Of a stretch of DNA of 64,000 nucleotides, positions 44,278 to 53,187 are shown piece after piece. The notes under the pieces were generated by a model. It saw nothing but the letters and a program-made list of their open reading frames with translations, was not told where the DNA came from and searched no databases. Numbering within the stretch: the stretch's first letter is position 1; each line of letters begins with the position of its first letter. Location of the stretch: NCBI RefSeq assembly GCF_031453995.1, contig NZ_JAVDPZ010000022.1, positions 1 to 64,000 on the forward strand, written 5' to 3'. A program made the translations under genes and the position numbers. Source of the stretch: Nitrobacter vulgaris (GTDB lineage: Bacteria; Pseudomonadota; Alphaproteobacteria; Rhizobiales; Xanthobacteraceae).

Positions 44278-45849
44278 ATGACAAGCCCGGCTACACAGGA
44301 CACAGCCATTCAACGAGAAGTTTTCGCCTTCCTGGCCGCCTCCGCGACACATGGCGGTGCCGACGTTCGCCGCATTGACACCCATGCCGCTGTGGTCTTT
44401 CTCGCAGGCGACCGGGCACTGAAAGTCAAACGTGCAATCCGGCTTCCAGTTCTCGACTATTCAACACTGGCAAAACGGAAAGCGTCCTGCGATGAAGAGA
44501 TCAGGATCAACCGCCAATCCGCGTCACAAATTTACCGCCGCGTTGTTGCAATCACCCAAGGCCATGACGGTTCGCTCAGCATCGACGGTGACGGGCAGCC
44601 GGTCGAATATGCCGTCGAGATGAAGCGCTTCGATGAGCGGCTGACGCTGGATCATCTCGCGCAAGCCGGCGCATTGGATCTTGCTCTGATTGTGGATCTT
44701 GCCGACGCCATCGCAACATCGCATCGAACAGCATCCGTTGTCACAGCCGACAGATGGATCTGTTCCCTTCCTTCAATTATCGCCAACAATACTTCCGCAT
44801 TCCACGCTTCAGGCTGCTTGCCTGCGAACACCATCGATAAGCTTGATGCGAGAAGCCGGACCGAGCTCTCGCGAGTCCGAGCGTGTTTGAGAGAGCGCGG
44901 CCGGCTCGGGCTCGTTCGACGCTGCCACGGCGACCTCCATCTCGCCAACATCGTGCTGATCGGGCACAAGCCAGTTCTGTTCGACGCGATCGAGTTTGAT
45001 CCCGTGATCGCCTCAATCGACATTCTTTACGATCTGTCATTCACCGTGATGGATCTTCTGCGCTACGGACGCCGTCTCGAAGCCAATATCCTTTTCAACA
45101 GATACCTGACGACAACATTAGAAGACAATCTCGACGGGATCGCGGCACTCCCGCTATTCATGTCGATACGCGCCGCCATCCGCGGCAATGTTCTATTGGC
45201 GCGCCTCGGCGGACCCAGCGCCGACAGACCCAATACCGATGAAGCGACCATACGACTGTCCGCTCGATCTTATTTCGATCTGGCTCACCAGTTGATTCTC
45301 CCCTCGCCGCCAACACTTGTCGCGATCGGCGGCCTGTCCGGCACCGGGAAAACCGTATTAGCTCGCGCCCTCGCCGCCATTGAACCTCCACCCGGAGCCG
45401 TGATTTTGCGTTCAGACATCACACGCAAAGAACATTTTCGGGTCAATGAGACCCAACGGTTGCCTACAACATCGTATCAGCCCCAGGTTACCGCGGCCAT
45501 TTATCGAATCCTGACTGAACGAGCAGCAAAAATTCTCTCGCAAGGCCACTCAGTCATTGTCGATGCGGTCTTTGCCAAATCCACCGAACGAAACGCGGTT
45601 GCCGCGATCGCTCGCAATCTCAACCTGCCATTTTTCGGATTCTTTCTCGTGAGCGATCTAACAACCAGGATGAAACGAGTCAGACAGCGCATGGGCGACG
45701 CATCCGATGCCACGCTCGATCTCGTCAAACAACAAGAGGACTACAACATTGGCCTGCTTGATTGGCACGTGATCGACGCCTCCGGAACACCCGAGCACAC
45801 TCTGCAACACTGCAAGGAGACGCTTGGCATGGCTGAACCCCACCTTTAA
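44278..45849 (+). CDS. Phosphotransferase-like / P-loop kinase fusion protein
   Basis: A 523-residue cytoplasmic protein with two kinase-like halves. The first (about 1-335, COG2187 type) is aminoglycoside-phosphotransferase-like, with the catalytic loop CHGDLHLANIVL near residue 218 and the metal Asp in LFDAIEFDP. The second (about 345-523, COG0645 type) has Walker A GGLSGTGKTVLARAL near 350 and resembles zeta-toxin/gluconate-kinase folds. The same architecture is found, from memory, in Rv2004c of the M. tuberculosis DosR regulon. The substrate is unknown. It follows the dehydrogenase under a FixK box. Confidence 0.85.
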   Translation: MTSPATQDTAIQREVFAFLAASATHGGADVRRIDTHAAVVFLAGDRALKVKRAIRLPVLDYSTLAKRKASCDEEIRINRQSASQIYRRVVAITQGHDGSLSIDGDGQPVEYAVEMKRFDERLTLDHLAQAGALDLALIVDLADAIATSHRTASVVTADRWICSLPSIIANNTSAFHASGCLPANTIDKLDARSRTELSRVRACLRERGRLGLVRRCHGDLHLANIVLIGHKPVLFDAIEFDPVIASIDILYDLSFTVMDLLRYGRRLEANILFNRYLTTTLEDNLDGIAALPLFMSIRAAIRGNVLLARLGGPSADRPNTDEATIRLSARSYFDLAHQLILPSPPTLVAIGGLSGTGKTVLARALAAIEPPPGAVILRSDITRKEHFRVNETQRLPTTSYQPQVTAAIYRILTERAAKILSQGHSVIVDAVFAKSTERNAVAAIARNLNLPFFGFFLVSDLTTRMKRVRQRMGDASDATLDLVKQQEDYNIGLLDWHVIDASGTPEHTLQHCKETLGMAEPHL

Positions 45850-45978
45850 CCAACATCCCTGGAGCCACCGTGACGGAAGTTCGACAATCTTACGTCGGCT
45901 CCGCGAACTTACTTGATGCCGTCACGATGAGGGCTGTCATCTCACATTGACCGTAACAGCTAGAATATCCGATGTGGA

Positions 45979-46806
45979 TCAGCGTGATAGCAGCACGCAA
46001 CGCGTCGATTCAAACATAAGATGTTGCGTCACGCCACCGAGTATCCACTCGCTCAATCGCGAATGGCCATAGGCTCCCGCAACAACCAAGTCTGCTCCGA
46101 TACTGGATGCAATTCTATCCAATGCAACCCCGGCATGGGCATTCTCTTCTGGAACAAGTGCGTTTGCTGCAATGTTGTGACGCGACAGCCATGCGACAAC
46201 ATCATCGGTGCGGTTCAATGCGGCCTCGCGGCTGCCATCTTCGGCGATCTCGGCGATCGTGACGTCTTTGGCTTTGCGAAGCAATGGAAGCGAATCAACG
46301 ATCGCCCGTCGTGCCTCAGCGGTATCTTTCCATGCGACCAGCACACTTCGCAAATCGAACGAACCAGCCTCGTCCGGAACAACGAGCAGTGGCCTGCCCG
46401 CCTGCATAACCAGATCACTCGGATTGACCCCTGAAAATGGGTCTGTAAGTACCCCGCCTCCACTTTGCCTGATCACGATAATATCGGCGGCACGCGCTTC
46501 CCGCGCAACAAACCGAACGGGGATCTCCATGTCGGAACGCCATTCGACGTCTTTCGTGCTCCTATTCATGGCTGTTCGGAATTCGGACTCTAGTTCTGAC
46601 AACCTCGTTTTGATTGCGTTCCGACCTCGCTCAATCATTTTGTCGGCTTGCTCACCCGAGGTAAAATAAAGCGGCGGACTGAACTCCGCGGCCGCAACTC
46701 CAGCAACCCGCGCATCAAATCGCTCGACCATTTCGCCGGCAATAGCGAGACAACGCTCGTTCGACTGCTCGAACGCAAGGCAAACCATGATCGTTACGTA
46801 AGTCAT
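45979..46806 (-). CDS. Universal stress protein, tandem type (third copy)
   Basis: A 275-residue UspA-family protein beginning MTYVTIMVCLAFEQSNERCLAIAGEM. The second domain starts LRSVLVAWKDTAEARRAIVDSLPLL and carries the nucleotide loop VVAGAYGHSRLSEWILGGVTQHLMFESTRCVLLSR. A near-perfect FixK box (46889) and a perfect one (46952) lie upstream in the region shared with the second CBS-BON gene. Confidence 0.9.
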   Translation of the reverse strand: MTYVTIMVCLAFEQSNERCLAIAGEMVERFDARVAGVAAAEFSPPLYFTSGEQADKMIERGRNAIKTRLSELESEFRTAMNRSTKDVEWRSDMEIPVRFVAREARAADIIVIRQSGGGVLTDPFSGVNPSDLVMQAGRPLLVVPDEAGSFDLRSVLVAWKDTAEARRAIVDSLPLLRKAKDVTIAEIAEDGSREAALNRTDDVVAWLSRHNIAANALVPEENAHAGVALDRIASSIGADLVVAGAYGHSRLSEWILGGVTQHLMFESTRCVLLSR

Positions 46807-46888
46807 TCGTTACTCCCGATGCGGCTAAATCAACAATCTCAAATGGTGTCACGCACTAATATGCATGGTCTAAGATCCTGAAGCGAAA

Positions 46889-46902
46889 ATGATCCAGATC
46901 AA
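46889..46902 (-). promoter_or_regulatory. Degenerate FixK box upstream of the third universal stress gene
   Basis: On the minus strand TTGA-TCTGGA-TCAT, one mismatch from the consensus, 83 bases from the start at 46806. Confidence 0.45.
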
Positions 46903-46951
46903 AGAACTTACAAAATGATTCTGACGTGCTGCGAACAATGATGGCGCCTGT

Positions 46952-46965
46952 TTGACCTAGGTCAA
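46952..46965. promoter_or_regulatory. FixK box upstream of the second CBS-BON gene
   Basis: TTGA-CCTAGG-TCAA is a fully palindromic 14-mer, 62 bases before the ATG at 47027 and 146 bases from the divergent stress gene. Confidence 0.82.
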
Positions 46966-47026
46966 TCCGTCTCAACGCATTGGCGATAGCATTTAATACG
47001 CTCATCCAAACACGAGGAGCTTCAGC

Positions 47027-47755
47027 ATGCGCGCTCATCAGATCATGACCAGGCGGATCATCACGGTCCACCCTGACACCACCATTGTTGATGCCGCCAA
47101 CTCCATGCTCAGACAACACGTCAGCGGCCTTCCTGTTGTCAACGCAGAAGGAAAGCTGGTCGGCATCATTTCGGAAGGCGATTTCATTCGCCGCGCCGAA
47201 ATCGGCACGCAGCGAAGGAGGGCGCGATGGCTGAAATTCCTGCTCGGTGCGGGCACGGATGCATCGGACTTCGTTCGCGAGCAAGGCCGCAAGGTCGGTG
47301 AAATCATGACACCGGATCCATGCACCGTTTCAGAGGATACGTTGCTGGAAGACATCGTGACAACGATGGAAAAGAACAGCGTTAAGCGCTTACCGGTGAT
47401 GCGGGGCGACCAGATTGTCGGAATCATCACACGATCCAATCTACTGCAGGCTGTCGCAGGGCTTGCCCGCGAGGTTCCCGATCCGACCGCGGATGATGAC
47501 CATATTCGCGACCGCATCATTACGTCCATCGAGAAGAACGACTGGTGTCCATTTGGACTTAGCGTCATTGTACACGGCGGAATCGTTCATCTCAGCGGAA
47601 TCATTACCGACGAACGTGCTCGGCAAGCTGCCGTGGTCGCGGCAGAGAATGTCGCCGGCGTGAAGGAAGTGGACGATCATCTTTGTTGGGTGGATACCAT
47701 GTCTGGGCTCTGCTTGATTTCTCCGGAAGATAAACAATTAGCGGCCACGGGTTGA
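47027..47755 (+). CDS. CBS-pair plus BON domain protein (second copy)
   Basis: A 242-residue paralogue of the protein at 27371, with the same order: CBS (AHQIMTRRIITVHPDTTIVDAANSM), CBS (VGEIMTPDPCTVSEDTLLEDIVTTM) and BON (DRIITSIEKNDWCPFGLSVIVHGGIVHLSGIITD). The ten or so extra C-terminal residues are unlike the first copy. Conservation of the pair, each with its own FixK box, suggests an old duplication kept for function. Confidence 0.9.
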   Translation: MRAHQIMTRRIITVHPDTTIVDAANSMLRQHVSGLPVVNAEGKLVGIISEGDFIRRAEIGTQRRRARWLKFLLGAGTDASDFVREQGRKVGEIMTPDPCTVSEDTLLEDIVTTMEKNSVKRLPVMRGDQIVGIITRSNLLQAVAGLAREVPDPTADDDHIRDRIITSIEKNDWCPFGLSVIVHGGIVHLSGIITDERARQAAVVAAENVAGVKEVDDHLCWVDTMSGLCLISPEDKQLAATG

Positions 47756-48540
47756 TTGCTTCCTAAAAATTACAAAAGTGTAGCTACACTATCGCTCTCG
47801 GTTGTGAATCGGACTGATTATTCGCTCACGACCGCTGCCGGACCGCGCTCCGATGCAATCAAGAGGACGAACTGAATGAAATCGGCTCTTGCATCAATCT
47901 CAATGTATAGGGCCGCAACTCGACTTGTGCTAACGTAAGGTGGCGAGACAAAGCGAACCGCTGCGCACCATCTCACGATATATGCTTCGACATCCTGACC
48001 GAGATCCTTCTCGAAATGTAAATGGATCGAGTGTGGTGAAAGAGCTGCGCGATCCTGTGGACCCGCACTAGGTCATTCTGGACGGCAAGGTCGACAATTG
48101 GGTGAACGACGTGCCGCCGAAAACGCCGCCTGGTCTGCAAGCCGATCAAGAACAACCTATTTTTTCGGCAGAGAGAGGCTGCAGTCTCTTTTGCTTCCTC
48201 CTCCTCCAGCAATCTTAAAATGATCTTTCGCTTTTCTTCATCCGTCGTCTCCGCAAGCAGCTTGCGGGAGGGAAGAATATTTTCCTCGTGAACATTGCGT
48301 TGTTACGCGGAAGCGGGAGCCAAACCAGCGGTTTTACAGACCCCCTACCGGCTACAACAATAACGGATCGATTTTATAATGTTCTTGAGCCGGATAAAGT
48401 CTTATCCTTCGGCTTTGGCAGCCTAACGCGCCATAGGTAGCGGTCATGATCCCGGATAGCCTCATTAGCTGGCGATGGTAATACGGGGATACAGTAGATT
48501 TTTTTAATGAGCTTTCCTTGCCGCGCCGGGAAGTGAAACC
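47756..48540. other. Gene-free stretch with a small ORF remnant before fixL
   Basis: About 785 bases without an intact gene. On the minus strand near 48180-48290 a helical, charged fragment can be read (NILPSRKLLAETTDEEKRKI, then LRLLEEEEAKE), resembling small proteins common in Bradyrhizobium. It has no start codon in frame and runs on into unrelated sequence, so it looks broken. The fixL promoter should lie in the last 150 bases, which hold the AT-rich stretch at 48490-48510. No FixK box was seen here. Confidence 0.4.
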
Positions 48541-50073
48541 GTGTCGAGTAACGATCAGTTGTCGTCGAACAGCCTGTTCCGTGAGGAGTTGCAACGCGGA
48601 ATCGACAAATCCGGAGTTGGCATCTGGGATCTCGATCTCTCGACCCGGAAACTGTTCTGGTCCAGCCCAACGCGCAGGCTTTTTGGCGTCTCGGAAAATG
48701 CCCCGGTCAGTTACGATCTTTTCCTCTCCTTGCTCCAGCCGGAGGATCGCGCGCGCACGGAATCGGCTATTCAGCGCTCGATCAAGACCGGGTGCAGATT
48801 CGACCTTCAGTACCGGGTTCGTGGGACATCAGAAAGAGAGCGCTGGGTTCGAGTACGAGGTGGCCTCGTCACCAACGAAGGCGGAGTGGCACAGCGCCTG
48901 AGTGGCGTGATACTCGATATCGACGATCAGAAGCTGATCGAAGAAGCTCTGATTGCGCGCGAAAATCACCTACGTTCGATTCTCGATACCATTCCCGATG
49001 CGATGATTGTTATTGATGATCACGGCATCATGCAGCACTTCAGCACTGCAGCCGAACGTCTGTTCGGCTATTCAGAACACGAAGTCATTGGCCAGAATGT
49101 CAGCATTTTGATGCCTGAACCGGATAGCAGCCGACACGACCGCTATTTGGCCCGCTATCAATCCACCGGCGAACGGCACATCATAGGCATCGGACGGATT
49201 GTCACTGGAAAACGCCGAGATGGGGCCACCTTTCCGATGCACCTGTCCGTCGGCGAGATGCACTCAGGTGGAAAACGGCATTTTACTGGATTTGTCCGCG
49301 ATCTTACAGAGCATCAGCAAACCCAGGCAAAACTTCAGGAATTGCAATCCGAACTGGTTCACATGTCTCGCTTGAGTGCGATGGGGGAGATGGCATCGAC
49401 TCTCGCGCACGAGTTGAACCAGCCGTTGACCGCGATCAGCAACTACATGAATGGAGCTCGCCGCCTGTTGACCGCCAATGCAGATCTCAACATCACGAAA
49501 ATCGAACGGGCGCTCGATTGCGCTGCAGATCAGGCCATTCGCGCCGGTCAGATCATTCGACGGTTACGCGATTTCGTCTCCCGGCGGGAGTCAGAGAAAC
49601 GCGTCGAAAGCCTGGCGAAGTTGATGGAAGAAGCCGGAGCTCTCGGTCTCGCAGGTGCACGTGAACAGAACGTCATGCTACGGCTTGAACTGGACACAGA
49701 ATGCGATCGCGTCCTGGTCGATCGCGTGCAGATTCAGCAGGTCCTGGTCAATCTCTTTCGAAACGCCCTGGAGGCAATGGAGGAATCACCAAAACGGGAA
49801 CTTACCGCCTCCAGCAAGAAGGCATCGGACGAGATGGTCGAACTGTCCATATCGGATACTGGGCATGGCTTCAGCGAGGCCACCGCTGAAAGCCTGTTCC
49901 AGACTTTCTTCACGACCAAGGAAACCGGTATGGGCGTGGGTCTCTCTATCAGCCGGTCGATCGTGGAAGCCCACGGTGGCCGGATATGGGTCGAAACGAA
50001 CGATTCCGGTGGCGCTACCTTCCGACTGACTTTGCCTATAGCTGCAACCGGGGATTTGCCAGATGTCGCATAA
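48541..50073 (+). CDS. fixL: Oxygen-sensing histidine kinase FixL
   Basis: A 510-residue sensor kinase highly similar in layout to Bradyrhizobium FixL. Domains: PAS-A (about 15-125), heme PAS-B (about 135-255), dimerisation/phosphoacceptor (about 275-345) and HATPase (about 370-505). The proximal heme His is His199 in SRHDRY, and the oxygen-signalling Arg is in HIIGIGRIVTGKRRDG. The phosphorylated His is His290 in LAHELNQPLTAISNYM. No transmembrane helices, so it is a soluble FixL like that of B. japonicum. A GTG start at 48541 follows GGGAAG. When oxygen is low it phosphorylates FixJ, whose gene overlaps its end by eleven bases. Confidence 0.95.
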   Translation: MSSNDQLSSNSLFREELQRGIDKSGVGIWDLDLSTRKLFWSSPTRRLFGVSENAPVSYDLFLSLLQPEDRARTESAIQRSIKTGCRFDLQYRVRGTSERERWVRVRGGLVTNEGGVAQRLSGVILDIDDQKLIEEALIARENHLRSILDTIPDAMIVIDDHGIMQHFSTAAERLFGYSEHEVIGQNVSILMPEPDSSRHDRYLARYQSTGERHIIGIGRIVTGKRRDGATFPMHLSVGEMHSGGKRHFTGFVRDLTEHQQTQAKLQELQSELVHMSRLSAMGEMASTLAHELNQPLTAISNYMNGARRLLTANADLNITKIERALDCAADQAIRAGQIIRRLRDFVSRRESEKRVESLAKLMEEAGALGLAGAREQNVMLRLELDTECDRVLVDRVQIQQVLVNLFRNALEAMEESPKRELTASSKKASDEMVELSISDTGHGFSEATAESLFQTFFTTKETGMGVGLSISRSIVEAHGGRIWVETNDSGGATFRLTLPIAATGDLPDVA

Positions 50074-50680
50074 GGGAAATGTCTATGTCATCGATGACGA
50101 TCCAACGATGCGGGACTCGCTCGATTTCCTGCTTGGCGCGGCAAATTTCAACGTCACGCTGTTCGATGCAGCCGCCGACTTTCTCGATGCTCATTCCGGT
50201 CTTCGTTTTGGTTGCGTCGTGTCTGACGTTCGCATGCCTGACATCAATGGAATGGATCTGCTTCGACGTCTCAAGGCCACTGCTTCGCCCCTGCCCGTCA
50301 TCATCATGACCGGACACGGAGATATCTCCCTCGCCGTCGAAGCGATGAAATTAGGAGCGTTCGATTTTGTCGAAAAGCCGTTTGAAGATGAACGGCTGAT
50401 TGGAATGATCGAGGCCGCCCTCCAACAGAGCCCGAATCGTACGAAAAGTGACGATGTCTCGGCGGAGATCGCATCGAGAATAGCGACTCTCAGTCAGCGC
50501 GAACGTCAGGTCATGGACGGCCTCGTCGCAGGACTATCCAACAAGCTGATAGCCCGTGAACACAATATTAGTCCCCGGACGATCGAAGTTTACCGGGCAA
50601 ATGTCATGACCAAGATGCAAGCTCATAACTTGTCCGAGTTAATCCGGCTTGCCCTGCGCGCCGGCATCTTAAACGATTGA
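50063..50680 (+). CDS. fixJ: Response regulator FixJ
   Basis: A 205-residue regulator: receiver domain (1-120; acidic pocket VIDDDP, phosphorylated Asp55 in VVSDVRMPD, Lys in FVEKPFED) and a LuxR-type HTH (about 140-200, LSQRERQVMDGLVAGLSNKLIAREHNISPRTIEVYRANVM). FixJ-phosphate activates fixK. The start at 50063 lies inside the end of fixL, so the two are translationally coupled. Confidence 0.95.
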   Translation: MSHKGNVYVIDDDPTMRDSLDFLLGAANFNVTLFDAAADFLDAHSGLRFGCVVSDVRMPDINGMDLLRRLKATASPLPVIIMTGHGDISLAVEAMKLGAFDFVEKPFEDERLIGMIEAALQQSPNRTKSDDVSAEIASRIATLSQRERQVMDGLVAGLSNKLIAREHNISPRTIEVYRANVMTKMQAHNLSELIRLALRAGILND

Positions 50681-50690
50681 GGTAAGTCAA
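50677..50690 (+). promoter_or_regulatory. FixK box overlapping the fixJ stop codon
   Basis: TTGA-GGTAAG-TCAA with perfect half sites; the first half shares the TGA stop of fixJ. It lies 55 bases before the receiver gene at 50746, so that gene can be FixK-induced separately from fixLJ. Confidence 0.78.
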
Positions 50691-50745
50691 GTCGCCCCAT
50701 CCCTACAACCGTATTGTAGGTGATCACTGGAATTCGTGGCATCAG

Positions 50746-51141
50746 ATGACAGGGTCCACAATCGTAAAGCACAGAATCTGCATTCTCGATGACGATCCTG
50801 CTGTGCTTCAGTCAATGCGATTTCTTCTTCAAACCCATGGGTTCAAGGTTCGCTCGTTCGGTGCCGCCGTGACGTTATTGGCTTCCATTGGTCCGGACGA
50901 TGTCGATTGCCTGGTGATCGATTACAAGCTGCCCCACATGGATGGACTGGATGTGGCGGCCCGCCTCCGTCAACAAAATGTCGCGGCACCGATTGTTCTT
51001 ATTACCGGCTATCCCCCTCAGCATATGGCGGAGAGGGCCGCGGCCGCTAGAATAGACTATATTCTATTCAAACCTCATCTAGAGGACAGCCTCGTGATGC
51101 GCGTTCGGGAGGCCATTTCTCGCCAATATCCAAACCATTAG
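50746..51141 (+). CDS. Stand-alone receiver protein (FixJ-family receiver, no output domain)
   Basis: A 131-residue single receiver domain with the acidic pair in CILDDDPAV, the phosphorylated Asp59 in VIDYKLP, Thr in LITGYPP and Lys in LFKPHLED. It has no DNA-binding domain. It follows fixLJ with its own FixK box. A similar lone receiver sits by fixK2 in Bradyrhizobium (from memory). It could drain phosphate from FixL or compete with FixJ, giving feedback. Confidence 0.88.
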   Translation: MTGSTIVKHRICILDDDPAVLQSMRFLLQTHGFKVRSFGAAVTLLASIGPDDVDCLVIDYKLPHMDGLDVAARLRQQNVAAPIVLITGYPPQHMAERAAAARIDYILFKPHLEDSLVMRVREAISRQYPNH

Positions 51142-51203
51142 AAAGTTTTTGCAGGGCGCAAAGCCGCCTTTGGACATTCCGCTGCCCGCCTCCCCCGGCA
51201 CCA

Positions 51204-51224
51204 CCTAAGGGCGAAGCCCTAAGG
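51204..51224. terminator. Strong hairpin between the receiver gene and the DUF4010 gene
   Basis: CCTAAGGGC-GAA-GCCCTAAGG is a perfect 9-3-9 stem in the 332-base gap between two convergent genes. It has no T tract on either strand but could serve both; the rest of the gap is featureless. Confidence 0.5.
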
Positions 51225-51473
51225 TATCGGCCGCACCACCTCTCGCGTGAAAGACTCTTCCAAGCCGAAGACGGTACGTGCCTACGGACTCGGTCGGCAC
51301 TCACGAAATGCTCCGCAATAGGACAAGCTATCTGCGTTGAACCCGACTTCGGCGGCGATTCTCAGACCTTCTTGGGCGCAGACGCTAGCGATTTCGAAGA
51401 ACGATCCGGGGGCGAGTTATTTGTAGATAAGAGAAGCAGCCGGACTGAAATGCATAGCCGCAACCCCGGGCGT

Positions 51474-52724
51474 TCAGGCCTCCCAGGCAGCTACTACGAG
51501 CCCTCCGGCAAGCGCAACAGCGCTGATTCCTCCAACTAGCAGCCCGACTCTCCTGTTTCCTACCCAACTGGCCATGATGGCCTTGGAGATGGTGTTGACT
51601 GCAATTGCGACCATGATCGCACGAGCCGCTGTCTTCAAATCTACATCCCCACCAGCCATGCGAGCGATCGAGATCGTGAGGGCGTCGACGTCCACGATTC
51701 CGGAAAGCGCGGCCACAACGAAGATGCCGACGCCGCCGAACATTCGGCGCACCAGTTCTGCGGTCAGCATCACGGCTGCAAGCACCGCGGTCAGTTTGAC
51801 TGCGGTTCCGATGGCGAGAGGATTTCTGATTTGAAGTTCGGGCGTCTCCTGTTGGACATTTCTGAACAATAAGATAGCGGCCCCGATGCCGAGCACCGCG
51901 GCGGTGGTCAAGAGCGCGGGCAAAAGTGATACCAGCAGTACGCCATTGAGCGCCACTGCAATGGTCCCCGCACGCAGCATCATGACGACACCCGCGACCA
52001 GAATACCTGCGCTCAACAATCCGGACGATGATGGATGTTCGCGAGCCAGCTTCGCCAAAGCAAGAGTGGTGACTGTAGACGATGCAAGCCCTCCGGCAAC
52101 AGCCGCCATGACGACTCCAAGCCGATTTCCGAATGCCTTCACTGCCACGTAACCGGCGAATGAAATTGCCGCGATCATGATCGCGAGAAGCCATATCTGA
52201 TAGGGATTGATCGCTTTCCACGGATCGATCGGCCGATTTGGCAGTAGCGGCAACAGCAGGAATGACATCGCGAGCAAAGTCAGCACGGCGCGGATTTCTT
52301 GCCAGTTCAACGAACTGATCCACCGATGCAACGGCTCGCGTAACGCCAGCAGAACCGTCATGCCGACGGTGCAGGCAATGGCAAGTTGCAGATCTCCAAC
52401 GACAGCCATGGTCCCGAGCAGGAACGTGAGCATTCCCGCGACAACCGACGTCACACTGGCACGACCTTCGTTCTTGGCTTCCAGCCAATGAAAGGCCGCG
52501 AATGCCATGATATATCCCAAAAAGACCCATCCAATGACCGAGAAGGTCGTTTGAAGCGCGATGAGACCGGTGACGCCTCCCAATAGTCCGGAAAGCGCGA
52601 AAGTACGAAAGCCCGCGGCTCGCCGATTACTCTCCGCATCGCGCGTTTGCCAACCGCGCTCCAGGCCGACAAGGAGCCCAATGGCCAGAGACACCGTAAG
52701 GCGACTCAGAGGTTCAGCATCCAT
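51474..52724 (-). CDS. MgtC/DUF4010 family membrane protein
   Basis: A 416-residue protein with about twelve hydrophobic segments. The N-terminal part is MgtC-like (LTVSLAIGLLVGLERGWQTRD, the ERxWQ block being the family mark) and the larger C-terminal part is the DUF4010 region (AGGLASSTVTTLALAKLAREHP to ALSGIVDVDALTISIARMA). Function is not established; a transport or magnesium-related role has been suggested for relatives. It is convergent with the receiver gene. Confidence 0.88.
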   Translation of the reverse strand: MDAEPLSRLTVSLAIGLLVGLERGWQTRDAESNRRAAGFRTFALSGLLGGVTGLIALQTTFSVIGWVFLGYIMAFAAFHWLEAKNEGRASVTSVVAGMLTFLLGTMAVVGDLQLAIACTVGMTVLLALREPLHRWISSLNWQEIRAVLTLLAMSFLLLPLLPNRPIDPWKAINPYQIWLLAIMIAAISFAGYVAVKAFGNRLGVVMAAVAGGLASSTVTTLALAKLAREHPSSSGLLSAGILVAGVVMMLRAGTIAVALNGVLLVSLLPALLTTAAVLGIGAAILLFRNVQQETPELQIRNPLAIGTAVKLTAVLAAVMLTAELVRRMFGGVGIFVVAALSGIVDVDALTISIARMAGGDVDLKTAARAIMVAIAVNTISKAIMASWVGNRRVGLLVGGISAVALAGGLVVAAWEA

Positions 52725-53187
52725 GCCATTTCACTTTCGTCCGAATCGATCGTTACAGCTCTGCCCGCCCCAAAACGATCGCTGCTGTTATAGCACTCGA
52801 CAGCCGCTTTACAGTGTCGACTCAGCCTTCCCCGAGGCTTCCGAGTCGTATGGCATGATCGGTCTCCAGACAATTTCAGTTGCGATACTCAACTCAATCT
52901 CAGTATCCATACTGGCACCACAGGTGCAGAGCATGATTTGAGTCAACGAGAGTTCCGGGTGGAGTTTGCTGAAGAAAGCGCATCTTCTCACCCTCCGCGA
53001 CTGTTCGCTTCCGGCGATGTCAGCCCCGATACGAAATTGCTGCAACCCAACCCCGCAGCAACGCGCCGGTTACTGCCGCGGATGGAGCATGACGAAATAC
53101 CTGCTGCACCGATCTTCCTCGATTCCCTCTCGCGATTCACGCAGCGGAGGTTTCCGGCAACGTGCTGCGTCATGCAGTCACCGTTCG

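Noticed and set aside
51385..52530. Second large minus-strand frame across the DUF4010 gene
   Set aside because: The alternative frame is Arg/Ser-rich and lacks membrane segments; the DUF4010 frame gives twelve hydrophobic helices.
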